From contig NZ_JAFBCX010000005.1 in the NCBI RefSeq assembly GCF_016907955.1, positions 248,001-312,000 of the forward strand: a stretch of 64,000 bases of DNA. The letters are read 5' to 3'. Numbering within the stretch: the stretch's first letter is position 1; each line of letters opens with the position of its first letter. The notes beneath the pieces are model-generated. The model was not told the origin of the DNA, searched no databases, and was given only the letters and a program-made list of their open reading frames with translations. Source of the stretch: Lentzea nigeriaca (GTDB taxonomy: Bacteria > Actinomycetota > Actinomycetes > Mycobacteriales > Pseudonocardiaceae). This document shows positions 35,269-44,506 of this stretch, one piece after another. The position numbers and the translations under genes were made by a program.

Positions 35269-35801
35269 CGCGCAAGGTCAGGCAGGCAGGTAGGCACCTG
35301 ACCGTCGGCGTGGACACCGGCGAGGAGGAGCGAGATGTCACCACTGTCGGGTCGACTCGCCGCCAGCACGATCGTGGCACCCGCCGGGATGCGACCCGGT
35401 ACGATCGTGATCTTGGGCCAGCCCGCGGCCGACTCGAAGACCACTGCGGAATCAATGATGTCGCGCCCGCCAGAGGGAATCGCACAGCCCTTCCGCAACG
35501 CCACCGCGATCGCCGGAACACCCCGCTCGCGCAGCTTCGCCGTCGCCTCCTCGAACCGCTGCACATCCTCGAGGATCAGGCTCACCGAGCCGTCCGGGTT
35601 GTCCACCACGGCGTAGGCAGGTGGCGCGCCACCGAAGTAGGTCGACGCCGCCAACGCACCTGTCCCGAGAACGGTTGCCGCGGCTGCTGCTCCGATCCAA
35701 CGCGCGGTGCGCCTGCTGCGTTGCTTCGCCATGTTCTGCAGCAGCGCCTGTCCGTGCTCTCTCTGCAGCTCGGCCCACAGGCTGTCATCAAACTCGCCCA
35801 T
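35265..35801 (-). CDS. Single-pass membrane protein, probable anti-sigma partner
   Basis: 178 residues: a short N-terminal cytoplasmic part (MGEFDDSLWAELQREHGQ), one membrane helix (about 39-60, WIGAAAAATVLGTGALAAS) and an outside domain of about 115 residues with two Cys (LRKGCAIP and VPTCLPD). The start overlaps the ECF sigma gene end by 14 bp. This order and topology suggest it inhibits the sigma factor, but there is no zinc-binding HxxxCxxC motif, so it is an atypical candidate. Confidence 0.68.
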   Translation of the reverse strand: MGEFDDSLWAELQREHGQALLQNMAKQRSRRTARWIGAAAAATVLGTGALAASTYFGGAPPAYAVVDNPDGSVSLILEDVQRFEEATAKLRERGVPAIAVALRKGCAIPSGGRDIIDSAVVFESAAGWPKITIVPGRIPAGATIVLAASRPDSGDISLLLAGVHADGQVPTCLPDLAR

Positions 35802-36342
35802 TTGCGTACACCTCCACCTCGTCGCCGACGACCTCGCGCATGTGTGCCATGGCGCGATGCAGCCGAGACCGCATCGCCCCCTTCGGCACGCCGAGCGCTT
35901 CGGCCGCTTCCCTGGGTGCGAGACCACCGAGGTGCACGAGCTCGATCGCTTCCCGTTCGATCTCCGGCAGCGTCTCCAGCCGTTCGAGCAGCAGGCGGCC
36001 GGGTTGTTCGGCGTCGATCCGCTGCTCCAGCTCGGCCAGCTCGTCGCGGCCGAGCTCGCGCCTGCCGCCGACACGGCGCACCAGTTCGGTGGCCCGAGCC
36101 GACTGTTCGCAGTGTGCGGAGAAGGTCTTGCGGGCGATCCCGTACAGCCAACCGGCCGCCGTCCCTCTCGACGAGTCGAAGGTCGGGAACGACGTGATCG
36201 CGCGGACGAACGTGTCCGCGGTCAGGTCGGCCACGAGCTGCGGTTCGACGCACCGCCTGGCGAAATATCGCGTGATCGCGCCGACGTGGGCGCGGTAGAT
36301 CCGCTCGAACGCCGCCAGTGCCTCGTGGTCTCTCACAACCAC
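35788..36342 (-). CDS. ECF-family RNA polymerase sigma factor
   Basis: 184 residues. Region 2 is FERIYRAHVGAITRYFARR through DLTADTFVRAI and GWLYGIARKTF; region 4 is LPEIEREAIELVHLGGLAPREAAEALGVPKGAMRSRLHRAMAHMR. GTG at 36342. It lies upstream of and overlapping the membrane protein gene, with its start 26 bp from the cdsA stop on the same strand. Target promoters unknown; likely autoregulated. Confidence 0.9.
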   Translation of the reverse strand: MVVRDHEALAAFERIYRAHVGAITRYFARRCVEPQLVADLTADTFVRAITSFPTFDSSRGTAAGWLYGIARKTFSAHCEQSARATELVRRVGGRRELGRDELAELEQRIDAEQPGRLLLERLETLPEIEREAIELVHLGGLAPREAAEALGVPKGAMRSRLHRAMAHMREVVGDEVEVYANGRV

Positions 36343-36367
36343 TACTTGCGGCGTTGCGCGGAAACCG

Positions 36368-37222
36368 TCACTGGACGAAGAGGTGCAGCATCAGCCAGGA
36401 GGCGACGGCGGACGGCAGGAGCGAGTCCATCCGGTCCATCAGGCCGCCGTGCCCCGGCAGCAGGTTGCCCATGTCCTTGATGCCGAGGTCGCGCTTGATC
36501 AGCGACTCGACCAGGTCGCCCGCCGTGGCCGTGACGACGAGAGCGGCGCCGAACAGCACGCCCTGCCACCACTGGCCGTCGAGGAACGTGACCACCGTGA
36601 TCGCGCCGCCGACCATTCCGGCGACCAGTGAACCGGCGAAGCCCTCCCAGGACTTCTTCGGGCTGATCGTCGGTGCCATCGGGTGTTTGCCGAGGAACAC
36701 ACCGGCCGCGTAGCCGCCCACGTCGGACAGCACGACACCGATGAGGAACGCGAACACGCGGCCCGTGCCGTCCTCCGGGACGACCAGCATGGCCGCGAAC
36801 GCCGCGAACAGCGGCACGTACGCGACGGTGAAGACGGACGCGCTGAGGTCGCGCAGGTAACCGTCCGAACCACCGCGGAACCGCCAGATCATGCACACGA
36901 GGACGGTGATCACGAAGGCGGTCATCAGGCCGGAGCGTTCCAACGGCCACGAGAGCCAGATCATGGCCTGGCCGCCGATGAGCGCCGGCCAGAGGGCGAC
37001 GTTGATGCCGCCCTTGCGGAAGGCCTGCGCGAGTTCCCACGTCGACACCGCCGCGGCGGCCGCGACGATGCCGATGAAGGTCTGTCGCACGGTGAGCAGC
37101 GACAAGATGATCACAGCGCCGAGCCCGACGCCGACCAGGATCGCCGCCCGCAGGTCACGACCCGCGCGCGACGGTTTCGACGCGGGCACGTCCGCGGGAC
37201 TGCCTGCCACCTGTGCTCCCAT
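36368..37222 (-). CDS. cdsA: Phosphatidate cytidylyltransferase
   Basis: 284 residues, about seven to eight membrane helices. It makes CDP-diacylglycerol from phosphatidate and CTP, feeding cardiolipin, PI and PE synthesis. The family signature at the C-terminus is present as SLIKRDLGIKDMGNLLPGHGGLMDRMDS, with the catalytic acidic residues, preceded by PTISPKKSWEG. ATG at 37222 is preferred over a GTG one codon earlier. It is followed by an ECF sigma operon; upstream is frr, as in other actinobacteria. Confidence 0.95.
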   Translation of the reverse strand: MGAQVAGSPADVPASKPSRAGRDLRAAILVGVGLGAVIILSLLTVRQTFIGIVAAAAAVSTWELAQAFRKGGINVALWPALIGGQAMIWLSWPLERSGLMTAFVITVLVCMIWRFRGGSDGYLRDLSASVFTVAYVPLFAAFAAMLVVPEDGTGRVFAFLIGVVLSDVGGYAAGVFLGKHPMAPTISPKKSWEGFAGSLVAGMVGGAITVVTFLDGQWWQGVLFGAALVVTATAGDLVESLIKRDLGIKDMGNLLPGHGGLMDRMDSLLPSAVASWLMLHLFVQ

Positions 37223-37289
37223 CACGACCTCCGCCCGGCCAGAGCTACTACGCCTGTGCCGACTCGGCCGGGCGAAACAATCAGGAACA

Positions 37290-37847
37290 TCAGACTTCGA
37301 GGAGCTCGGCTTCCTTGTGCTTCACGAGCTCGTCGACCTGCGCGGTGTACTTGTGGGTCAGAGCGTCGAGCTCCTTCTCACCACGTGCACCGTCGTCCTC
37401 GCCGACCTCACCGTCCTTGACGAGGCGGTCGATCTCTTCCTTCGCCTTGCGGCGCACACCGCGGACGGAGACGCGCGCGTCCTCGCCCTTCTGCTTGGCG
37501 ACCTTCACCATCTCCCGGCGGCGCTCCTCGGAGAGCTGCGGGATCACGACGCGGATGATGTTGCCGTCGTTACCGGGGTTGACGCCAAGGTCGGAGTCCC
37601 GGATGGCCTTCTCGATCGCGTTCAGCTGGCTCGCGTCGTACGGCTTGACGACCGCCATGCGCGCCTCGGGAACCGTGATGCTCGCCATCTGGTTCAGCGG
37701 CGTCGGCGCTCCGTAGTAGTCGACGTGGATGCGGTTGAACATCGAGGGAGTCGCACGACCGGTCCGAACGGAGGCGAGGTTCTCCTTCGCCACCGAGACC
37801 GCCTTTTCCATTTTCTCCTCGGCGTCGAGGAGGGTCTCGTCGATCAC
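37290..37847 (-). CDS. frr: Ribosome recycling factor
   Basis: 185 residues, the exact family size. All-helical arm and small beta domain: [20 protein letters not shown], then [21 protein letters not shown] and [31 protein letters not shown]. With EF-G it splits post-termination ribosomes. GTG start at 37847. It lies between pyrH and cdsA, the conserved actinobacterial order, with 56 bp to pyrH and 67 bp to cdsA. Confidence 0.97.
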   Translation of the reverse strand: MIDETLLDAEEKMEKAVSVAKENLASVRTGRATPSMFNRIHVDYYGAPTPLNQMASITVPEARMAVVKPYDASQLNAIEKAIRDSDLGVNPGNDGNIIRVVIPQLSEERRREMVKVAKQKGEDARVSVRGVRRKAKEEIDRLVKDGEVGEDDGARGEKELDALTHKYTAQVDELVKHKEAELLEV

Positions 37848-37903
37848 GACTGCTCCTTGCTCTGCGTGTTCTTCTTCCCGGTTCCTGTCAGATCCCAGCA
37901 GGT

Positions 37904-38650
37904 CTAGAAGGCCGGGCGGCCACCGGGGGTGCTGACCAGTGTGCCGATCTTCTCACCACGCACCGCGCGCGCGATGTTCCCCTCGGTGAGGAGGTTGAAG
38001 ACGAGGATCGGCATGTTGTTGTCCATGCAGAGGCTGAAGGCCGTGGCATCGGCGACGTTGAGGCCGCGCTCCAGCACCTCGCGGTGGGTGATGTTGTCGA
38101 ACATCAACGCGTCGGGGTCGATCTTGGGGTCGGCGGTGTAGACGCCGTCGACGGCCTTGGCCATCAGGACGATCTCGCAGCCGATCTCCAGGGCGCGCTG
38201 GGCGGCCGTGGTGTCCGTGGAGAAGTACGGCAGGCCCGCGCCGCCACCGAAGATCACGACGCGCTTCTTCTCGAGGTGGCGCATCGCGCGGCGGGGGATG
38301 TACGACTCGGCGACCTGCGTCATCTGGATGGACGTCTGCACGCGGGTGTCGATGCCGTGCTCGCGCTCGAGAAAGTCCTGCAGCGCCAGGCAGTTCATGA
38401 CGGTGCCGAGCATGCCCATGTAGTCGGCGCGCGAGCGGTCCATGCCGCGCTGCTGGAGCTCCGACCCGCGGAAGAAGTTGCCACCACCGATCACGACGGC
38501 CACCTGCACGCCGGAGGAGTGGACGGCCGCGATCTGCCGGGCGACCGTCTGGACGACGTCGGGATCGACGCCGACACCGCCACCGCCGAACATCTCGCCA
38601 CCGAGCTTGAGCATCACCCGGTTGTAGCCGTGGCTACCTTCTTCGCTCAC
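37904..38650 (-). CDS. pyrH: UMP kinase
   Basis: About 248 residues of the amino-acid kinase fold. It phosphorylates UMP to UDP. Motifs: [12 protein letters not shown] at the N-terminus, [42 protein letters not shown] and [18 protein letters not shown] at 38650 has a GAGGGA site; an ATG at 38671 would add seven residues. It is the first gene of the pyrH-frr-cdsA set and is separated from tsf by a hairpin and 164 bp. Confidence 0.96.
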   Translation of the reverse strand: MSEEGSHGYNRVMLKLGGEMFGGGGVGVDPDVVQTVARQIAAVHSSGVQVAVVIGGGNFFRGSELQQRGMDRSRADYMGMLGTVMNCLALQDFLEREHGIDTRVQTSIQMTQVAESYIPRRAMRHLEKKRVVIFGGGAGLPYFSTDTTAAQRALEIGCEIVLMAKAVDGVYTADPKIDPDALMFDNITHREVLERGLNVADATAFSLCMDNNMPILVFNLLTEGNIARAVRGEKIGTLVSTPGGRPAF

Positions 38651-38772
38651 TGGTCCCTCACCTCGCGCCATTGGGAACTGGGGGTGCGGGGTCTCCCCGC
38701 TGTCACGCGGAACGACCCGGTTCGCGCTTTCCGCGAACACACCTCACCAGAGTGAAGTCTGCGGACACGCCA

Positions 38773-38806
38773 AGGGCGGGGTCGCCGGTGCTTGCAACCC
38801 CGCCCT
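38773..38806 (-). terminator. Terminator after tsf
   Basis: AGGGCGGGGT and ACCCCGCCCT form a perfect 10-bp stem with a 14-base loop, starting 8 bp past the tsf stop. Confidence 0.75.
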
Positions 38807-38814
38807 CATGCGAA

Positions 38815-39630
38815 TCAGCTCTGGCCGACCTCGAACCGAGCGAAACGGGTCACCGTCACGCCGGCCTCGTCCAGGAGAGCCTTGACCGTCTTCTTGCTGT
38901 CCGTCACGGAAGCCTGCTCGAGGAGCACGACGTCCTTGAAGAAGCCGTTGACGCGACCCTCGACGATCTTGGGCAGCGCGCCTTCCGGCTTGCCCTCCTC
39001 GCGAGCGGTCTCCTCGGCGATGCGGCGCTCGTTGGCGACGAGCTCCTCCGGCACCTCGTCACGGGTGACGTACTTCGGGCGCATCGCGGCGATCTGCATC
39101 GCGGCACCCTTGGCGGCCTCGGCGTTGTCACCGGTGTACTCGACCAGCACGCCGACGGCCGGCGGCAGGTCCGCGGCACGGCGGTGCAGGTAGGTCGAGA
39201 CGGTGCCGTCGAAGTCGATGGCCTTGGCCAGCTCGAGCTTCTCGCCGATCTTGGCGGAGAACTCCTGGACCAGAGCGTCGACCGACTTGCCGTCGACCTC
39301 GACGGCCTTGAGGGCCTCGACGTCGGCGACCTTGTTGGCCTTGGCGATCGCGACGATCTCGTCGGCCAGCGCGATGAAGTCGGCGTTCTTGGCGACGAAG
39401 TCGGTCTCGCAGCGCAGCTCGACCATCGCGCCGTCCTTGACGGCGACGAGGCCGTTGGACGTGGTGCGCTCGGCGCGCTTGCCGACGTCCTTGGCGCCCT
39501 TGATGCGCAGGATCTCGACGGCCTTGTCGAAGTCGCCGTCAGCCTCGTCCAGCGCCTTCTTGCAGTCCATCATGCCGGCGGCGGTCAGCTCGCGGAGCTT
39601 CTTGACGTCCGCGGTGGTGTAGTTCGCCAT
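38815..39630 (-). CDS. tsf: Translation elongation factor Ts
   Basis: 271 residues. N-terminal domain with [34 protein letters not shown], which contacts EF-Tu, then [10 protein letters not shown], the ETDFVAKN signature and a dimerisation core ending in the helical C-module. It recycles EF-Tu-GDP. ATG at 39630. It is co-directional with rpsB, 71 bp away, with a hairpin in between that may tune relative expression. Confidence 0.97.
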   Translation of the reverse strand: MANYTTADVKKLRELTAAGMMDCKKALDEADGDFDKAVEILRIKGAKDVGKRAERTTSNGLVAVKDGAMVELRCETDFVAKNADFIALADEIVAIAKANKVADVEALKAVEVDGKSVDALVQEFSAKIGEKLELAKAIDFDGTVSTYLHRRAADLPPAVGVLVEYTGDNAEAAKGAAMQIAAMRPKYVTRDEVPEELVANERRIAEETAREEGKPEGALPKIVEGRVNGFFKDVVLLEQASVTDSKKTVKALLDEAGVTVTRFARFEVGQS

Positions 39631-39661
39631 CGTTTTCCTTCTGCGATGTACGCGCTTGTGT

Positions 39662-39694
39662 CACGCGGCGCCCGGTGTTCCCGGGCGCCGCGTG
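39662..39694 (-). terminator. Intercistronic hairpin between rpsB and tsf
   Basis: Perfect 14-bp stem (CACGCGGCGCCCGG and CCGGGCGCCGCGTG) with a 5-base loop, 7 bp past the rpsB stop. It could partially terminate or stabilise the rpsB message. Confidence 0.75.
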
Positions 39695-39701
39695 GGGGAG
39701 A

Positions 39702-40520
39702 TCAGGACTGGACGGGCTGCTCGGCCGGGGCCTCGGCCGAGTTGGTGAGGAGCTCCTGCTCCCACTCCGCCAGCGGCTCGTCGCTCCCGGCCTCGGGCTT
39801 GTCCTGGCCGTCGGCGGCGTCGCGGCGGGCGCCCGAGCGGGCCATGAGACCGGCGGCGGCGGCCTCGGCCACGACCTTGGTCAGCAGGGCGGCCGAGCGG
39901 ATCGCGTCGTCGTTGCCCGGAATCGGGTAGTCGACCTCGTCCGGGTCGCAGTTCGTGTCGAGGATCGCCACGATCGGGATGTTCAGCTTGCGAGCCTCAC
40001 CGACCGCGATGTGCTCCTTCTTGGTGTCCACGATCCACACGGCGCTGGGCACCTTGGACATGTCGCGGATACCGCCGAGCGTGCGCTCCAGCTTGTCCTT
40101 CTCGCGGTTCATCATCAGGATTTCCTTCTTGGTGAAACCCTGGAAGCCGCCGGTCTGCTCCATCGACTCCAGCTCCTTGAGCCGCTGAAGCCTCTTGTGG
40201 ACCGTCGAGAAGTTGGTGAGCATGCCGCCCAGCCAGCGCTGGTTCACGTAGGGCATGCCGACGCGGAGCGCCTCGTTGGCGATGGCCTCCTGCGCCTGCT
40301 TCTTGGTACCGATGAACAGGATCGACCCGCCGTGCGCGACCGTCTCCTTGACGAACTCGTAAGCCCGGTCGATGTAGGTCAGCGTCTGCTGCAGGTCGAT
40401 GATGTAGATGCCGTTGCGCTCGGTGAAGATGTAGCGCTTCATCTTCGGGTTCCAGCGCCGGGTCTGGTGCCCGAAGTGCACGCCGCTGTCGAGCAGCTGC
40501 TTCATGGTTACGACGGCCAT
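39702..40520 (-). CDS. rpsB: Small ribosomal subunit protein uS2
   Basis: 272 residues with [32 protein letters not shown] at the start and [28 protein letters not shown] and [12 protein letters not shown] in the body. The C-terminal 40 residues are a poorly conserved tail rich in Glu and Ala. ATG at 40520 fits the family; the frame is open upstream but without conservation. It sits divergent from an M23 peptidase with a 368-bp gap. Confidence 0.97.
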   Translation of the reverse strand: MAVVTMKQLLDSGVHFGHQTRRWNPKMKRYIFTERNGIYIIDLQQTLTYIDRAYEFVKETVAHGGSILFIGTKKQAQEAIANEALRVGMPYVNQRWLGGMLTNFSTVHKRLQRLKELESMEQTGGFQGFTKKEILMMNREKDKLERTLGGIRDMSKVPSAVWIVDTKKEHIAVGEARKLNIPIVAILDTNCDPDEVDYPIPGNDDAIRSAALLTKVVAEAAAAGLMARSGARRDAADGQDKPEAGSDEPLAEWEQELLTNSAEAPAEQPVQS

Positions 40521-40810
40521 GGCCGGTTCGCACCTCATCTGTAGGACGCGCTCGGTCTCGCCTTGCGCGTCGGTGTGGTTGACGCCCCGAGCCGGGTGAC
40601 TCGGTGCCCTGGTGCCGATGCCGCCGCCCGCACCCGCGGAGGACTTCTCCACCGTCAGGACCGTCGGACGTCGTGACTCGACCCGGCTGGGATCAGCTGG
40701 TCGGATCTGCGTTGGCACGCGAAGTCGTCCCGCGCACAGACGGGACGCGCCCAAAAGTCTACTCCCCACCCCCGACAAACTTCGAATCGCCCCCTGACCC
40801 CCGGCGGGAC

Positions 40811-40837
40811 TTATCCACAACCCGCGAGTAATCCACA
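40811..40837 (+). promoter_or_regulatory. Pair of DnaA-box-like sites, 18 bp apart
   Basis: TTATCCACA at 40811 (perfect DnaA-box consensus) and TAATCCACA at 40829 (one mismatch). They lie in the gap between divergent rpsB and the M23 gene, 52 bp before the M23 start. The same spacing recurs at 48403-48429. Confidence 0.5.
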
Positions 40838-40888
40838 GTTCCCCGATACCCGCTGGTCCCCAAGCCACCCCTACCCGACCGTTGACCC

Positions 40889-41362
40889 ATGCCCTTCCTC
40901 CCCACCGCGCTGCTGCTCGCGACCCTCCTGACCCCGGCCCCTACCCGCTTCTCCTGGCCGCTGCCGCCACCGCACCCGGTGGTGCGCGCCTTCGAGACCC
41001 CGGCCACCCCGTTCGGCCCCGGCCACCGAGGCGTGGACCTCTCCGCCGCAGCCGGCACGGCCGTCCTGGCGGCGGGCGACGGCGTGGTGGTCTACGCGGG
41101 AGCCGTGGCATCCCGGACGTTGGTGTCCATCCACCACCGAGGCGGCCTGCGCACGACCTACGAGCCGGTATCGCCAACCGTGGCGGCAGGCCACCCAGTG
41201 CGCCGAGGAGATGTCATCGGCCACCTCCAGGAGGGCCACTGCGCCTCCCCGTGCCTGCACTGGGGCGCCAGGAGGGGCGACGAATACCTGGACCCGCTGC
41301 GGCTCGTGACACCGGGCCGAATCCGCCTGCTACCAGTCGCCGGCCCACCGCGAGGCAGCTAA
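40889..41362 (+). CDS. M23-family (LytM-type) metallopeptidase, secreted
   Basis: 157 residues with a short hydrophobic N-terminus that may act as signal sequence. The LytM core is present: [26 protein letters not shown] with the His and Asp ligands, and the late HWGARRG with the final His ligand (H-x-H shortened to CLHWG). It would cut peptidoglycan peptides or act as an amidase activator. The short length means only one catalytic domain. The M. tuberculosis gene next to rpsB (Rv2891) is in the same place. Confidence 0.85.
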   Translation: MPFLPTALLLATLLTPAPTRFSWPLPPPHPVVRAFETPATPFGPGHRGVDLSAAAGTAVLAAGDGVVVYAGAVASRTLVSIHHRGGLRTTYEPVSPTVAAGHPVRRGDVIGHLQEGHCASPCLHWGARRGDEYLDPLRLVTPGRIRLLPVAGPPRGS

Positions 41363-42237
41363 CCCCTCACCCCCCGCTGCGTGGCGCGGCTGTCCCGCCC
41401 GCAGCGGCCCGATCGGGCGCTTTCTGCCGCCCCCGGCGGCCGACCGCGGCGCGACCCCGTTGCGCGCCGCAAGCGCCCGGCAGGTGCCGGGAGGCGGCCC
41501 CCCTCCCGGCACACCTGTCCCGACAGCCCAAACCCAACTACCCCGAGGCCGCCGACCCACCGGCCGCGCACACGCCGCCCGAAGCACTCAGGGGGACACG
41601 TCGCCCAAGCACTTTGGTAGCAGATCGCTCCCACGCTCAGCCAACGCCACCCCGTATCGCACACGACAGACGGACCCGACCCCGAGACCACCCGTCCGCG
41701 GCCTCGCCTTCCGCGCGAGATCCGAGGCCAACCCGCATCTTCCCACCGCCGCGACACCCCAGGCAGGCTTCGCCCCCGGCCCCCGGCCCCCGCCCCCGGC
41801 CCCCGGTCCAGCCGCGTCCCGCAGACCGGGCCGACTCGCCCCGGAAATCAACCGTCCTCAGCCCCGTCCTCCGCCCCGGCCCCAGCCCCTCGAACGCCCC
41901 CTTCGCCCCAGCCCACACCCCACCGAGGCCAGGTGAACCCAACCCAAGATCCCGTTCGCGGTCTCACCACCAGCACGTGATCGGAGGCCGCTCAACCCGC
42001 AATCGCGTGCCCGACTCCGACAGGTACGCGGCGTGCTTGGAGCAACTCCAAGACCCACCCGTTCGAGTGAATTAGCCCCGGCAAGCAGTGGAAAGAGGTT
42101 TAAGGCCATGTTGTGAGGCTCGTACGGCTCTTCAACGCACCCGCGCGGAGCGATCCCGATGCGCGGCGGCGTGCCGGTACGGCCGTGTGGCAGCCCGGCG
42201 GCTGCTGCAGGGTTGCGGGTGAGGGAGGAGGCGGGGT
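41363..42237. other. Long noncoding spacer, pyrimidine-rich on the plus strand
   Basis: 875 bp between the M23 gene and the whiG remnant. Frames that stay open do so only because of composition and show no protein-like pattern. From 41640 to 41940 the plus strand is nearly all C with few G runs, including a (CCCCCGG)-like short tandem at 41766-41813, so the minus strand is G-rich. Contains a terminator-like hairpin near its left end. I see no RNA gene. Confidence 0.5.
41485..41511 (+). terminator. Terminator-like hairpin downstream of the M23 gene
   Basis: TGCCGGGAGG and CCTCCCGGCA, a perfect 10-bp stem with a 7-base loop, about 120 bp after the M23 stop. Confidence 0.5.
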
Positions 42238-43233
42238 TCAGGCCTCGGACTGCTCGTTGAGCTTGGTGCGCAGGCGCAGGACGGCGCGGGTGTGCAGCTG
42301 GCAGACCCTGGACTCGGTGACGCCGAGGACCTTGCCGATCTCGGCGAGGGTCAGGTTCTCGAAGTAGTAGAGGGTCACGACCACGCGGTCGCGTTCGGCG
42401 AGTTGCGCTATCGCGTCGGCCAGCTGGCGGCGGCTGTCCTGGTCGACGAGGCTCGCCACCGGGTCTTCCGCGGCGTCGTCCGGCAGCGACTCGGCCAGGG
42501 AGGAGCCGCCCTTGTTCGGGGCGATCAGCTCGTCCAGGGCGACGACGCTGGTGAGCTGGAGCTGGCCGTACAGCTCGCGCAGCTCGGCCAGACCGATCTT
42601 GAGCTCCGCGGCGAGCTCGCGGTCGGTGGGCGTGCGCTGCAGCTTGGCGCCGAGGCGTTCCAGGGCTCATTCGACGTCGCGGGCGCGGCTGCGGACCGAG
42701 CGCGGCACCCAGTCCTGCGAGCGGAGGTCGTCGAGGATCGCACCGCGGATGCGCTGCATGGCGTAGGTCTCGAACTTGAGACCGCGTTCCGGCTCGAACT
42801 TCTCGATGGCGTCGACCAGGCCGAAGATGCCGGACTGGATCAGGTCGGCCACGTCCACGTGGGCGGGCAGACCCGTGCCGACCCGGCCCGCGACGTACTT
42901 GACCAGCGGCGCGTAGTGCAGCACCAGGCGGTCGCGCTGGCTCTGCTCGCGGGACTCGCCGTAACCGCGCCACAGCGCGACGATGCCGGCCTCGACGTCG
43001 TCACCGGACCTGACGTCCGCGCGCGTCACAGCAGTCGGAACGGCCGCGGGCGTGCCGTTGACATGCGTGTCGGCACCGGGCTCTGAGCTCGCCTCGGTGC
43101 GCGGCGCACCGTTCTGACGGTGCCCGTTGCTCGCCTGCGTCGAAGCGGGCGCGGGCACGATGGGTTCAGGGGGCACGGTCGCCGTACGCGATCCTCCCCC
43201 TGCGGCGTCAGGAACGGGGGTGGGTTCGGTCAT
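42238..43233 (-). pseudogene. whiG: WhiG/FliA-type sigma factor interrupted by an in-frame TGA
   Basis: The frame from the ATG at 43233 encodes a proline-rich head of about 70 residues, then sigma region 2 ([42 protein letters not shown]) and region 3 start, up to RSRARDVE. Codon 189 is TGA (42667-42669). The same frame then continues without shift as ALERLGAKLQRTPTDREL, VVALDELIAPNKGG and region 4 (ENLTLAEIGKVLGVTESRVCQLHT) to 42238. WhiG proteins have Arg at the stop position, so CGA to TGA is enough. Either a real nonsense mutation, a base-call error, or rare readthrough. It overlaps the xerC 3' end by 26 bp. Confidence 0.85.
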
Positions 43234-44185
43234 GGATCGCCTTCAGCCGTTCGACAGTGACGTGTGTGTAAAGCTGAGTCGTTGCGAGCGTAGCGTGACC
43301 AAGCAGTTCTTGGACGGTGCGCAGGTCCGCTCCTCCTTCCAGCAAATGGGTCGCAGCGGAGTGTCGCAACCCGTGCGGCCCGATGTCGGGTGCATCCGGT
43401 ACCACGGCGACGACCTCGTGCACCAGAGTGCGCACGGCGCGCTGGTTCAGCCGGCCACCTCGGGCACCGAGGAACAACGCCGGCGGCGAATCCGGGGCTA
43501 CCAGGGCGTTTCGCCCCTCGTCCACCCACCGCCGCAGTGCTCGTTCGGCCGGCACGCCGAACGGCGTGCTGCGCTCGCGCCCACCTTTGCCCAGAACTCG
43601 AATCACCCTTAGGGAGTAGTCCACGTCGTCGAGATCAAGACCGCAGAGCTCGGCCACGCGGATACCTGTGGCGTACAGCAACTCCACCACGGCCTGATCA
43701 CGCAGCGCAACCGGATCGCCTTCGGAAGCGCCAGAGGATACGGCCGCCATCGCGTCCTTCGCCTGGTCCGCGCGCAACACGGACGGCAACGTCCGGTGCG
43801 GCCGCGGAGCAGCGAGCCGCTGGCCGTGATCCGCGGCCAAATGACCCGCACGATGCGCCCACGCGGTGAAGGTACGTGCAGCAGCAGCACGTCGCGCAAG
43901 TGTCGTGCGGCTGGCCCCTGCCGTGCGTTGCGCGGCAAGCCACGACCGCAAACCGGTCAGGTCGATGCGCCCGACATCAGCGTTTTCCGGGTCATTCCCC
44001 GCGACATGTCCCAACAGCGCCACCGCGTCACCCAGGTAAGCGCGCACAGTGTGTGGCGAGAGACCGCGCTCCAAGGTGAGATGCCGTTCGTATTTCCGCA
44101 ACACGTCCGCAACAGACGCCGGCAGTTTTTCGCGCAGGCGAACGAGGTCGACTCGGCGTGTCCGACCATGCGGCGGCGGGGACAT
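43208..44185 (-). CDS. xerC: Tyrosine recombinase XerC
   Basis: 325 residues. N-terminal SAM-like core-binding domain ([18 protein letters not shown]), C-terminal catalytic domain with Arg in [45 protein letters not shown] and nucleophile Tyr in the latter. Resolves chromosome dimers at dif with XerD. ATG at 44185. Located between dprA and whiG, matching Streptomyces and mycobacterial order. Confidence 0.95.
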   Translation of the reverse strand: MSPPPHGRTRRVDLVRLREKLPASVADVLRKYERHLTLERGLSPHTVRAYLGDAVALLGHVAGNDPENADVGRIDLTGLRSWLAAQRTAGASRTTLARRAAAARTFTAWAHRAGHLAADHGQRLAAPRPHRTLPSVLRADQAKDAMAAVSSGASEGDPVALRDQAVVELLYATGIRVAELCGLDLDDVDYSLRVIRVLGKGGRERSTPFGVPAERALRRWVDEGRNALVAPDSPPALFLGARGGRLNQRAVRTLVHEVVAVVPDAPDIGPHGLRHSAATHLLEGGADLRTVQELLGHATLATTQLYTHVTVERLKAIHDRTHPRS

Positions 44186-44506
44186 AGGCCAAGACGCTGC
44201 GCCAGTCGGGGCGTTTGGTCAAGTATCGCCACACCCTCGCGCCATTTGAGAGCGCTCTCATGGCCGCGGGCACGACAACGTCTCAACTCCCTGTAACGAC
44301 CAGGAGGTCAACGGCGTACACAGATCACCTTTCGGAGTAGCGCCGACTGTCGCCGCCGCCACCCGAACAGCCGATCGACCCGCCCACCGGCCTCAACTGT
44401 GCGACATCGTTGCCATGGCGTCACCCGCTATCGGCCTCACACCGCACAACAACAGGCGAACGTGCAGGTCAACTTCGCAGCCATCCGTCCACAATGGACT
44501 ATCCGA
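44186..44506. other. Intergenic region between dprA and xerC
   Basis: 321 bp. No gene; the plus-strand frame that crosses it is the antisense of dprA. It contains the 14-bp palindrome at 44247-44260 and otherwise nothing recognised. Confidence 0.5.
44247..44260. promoter_or_regulatory. LacI-family-type operator palindrome
   Basis: TGAGAGCGCTCTCA, a perfect 14-bp palindrome that differs from the actinobacterial CebR box (TGGGAGCGCTCCCA) in one symmetrical pair. It lies about 60 bp upstream of xerC on the minus strand. No LacI gene or sugar locus is in the window. Confidence 0.4.

Noticed and set aside
42525..42743. Possible frameshift in whiG
   Set aside because: The two halves are in the same frame; the interruption is a single TGA, not a shift.
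41637..42973. Minus-strand frames of 100 to 371 codons in and beside the spacer
   Set aside because: Pro/Gly/Arg-rich translations with no family pattern; a product of the C-rich strand.
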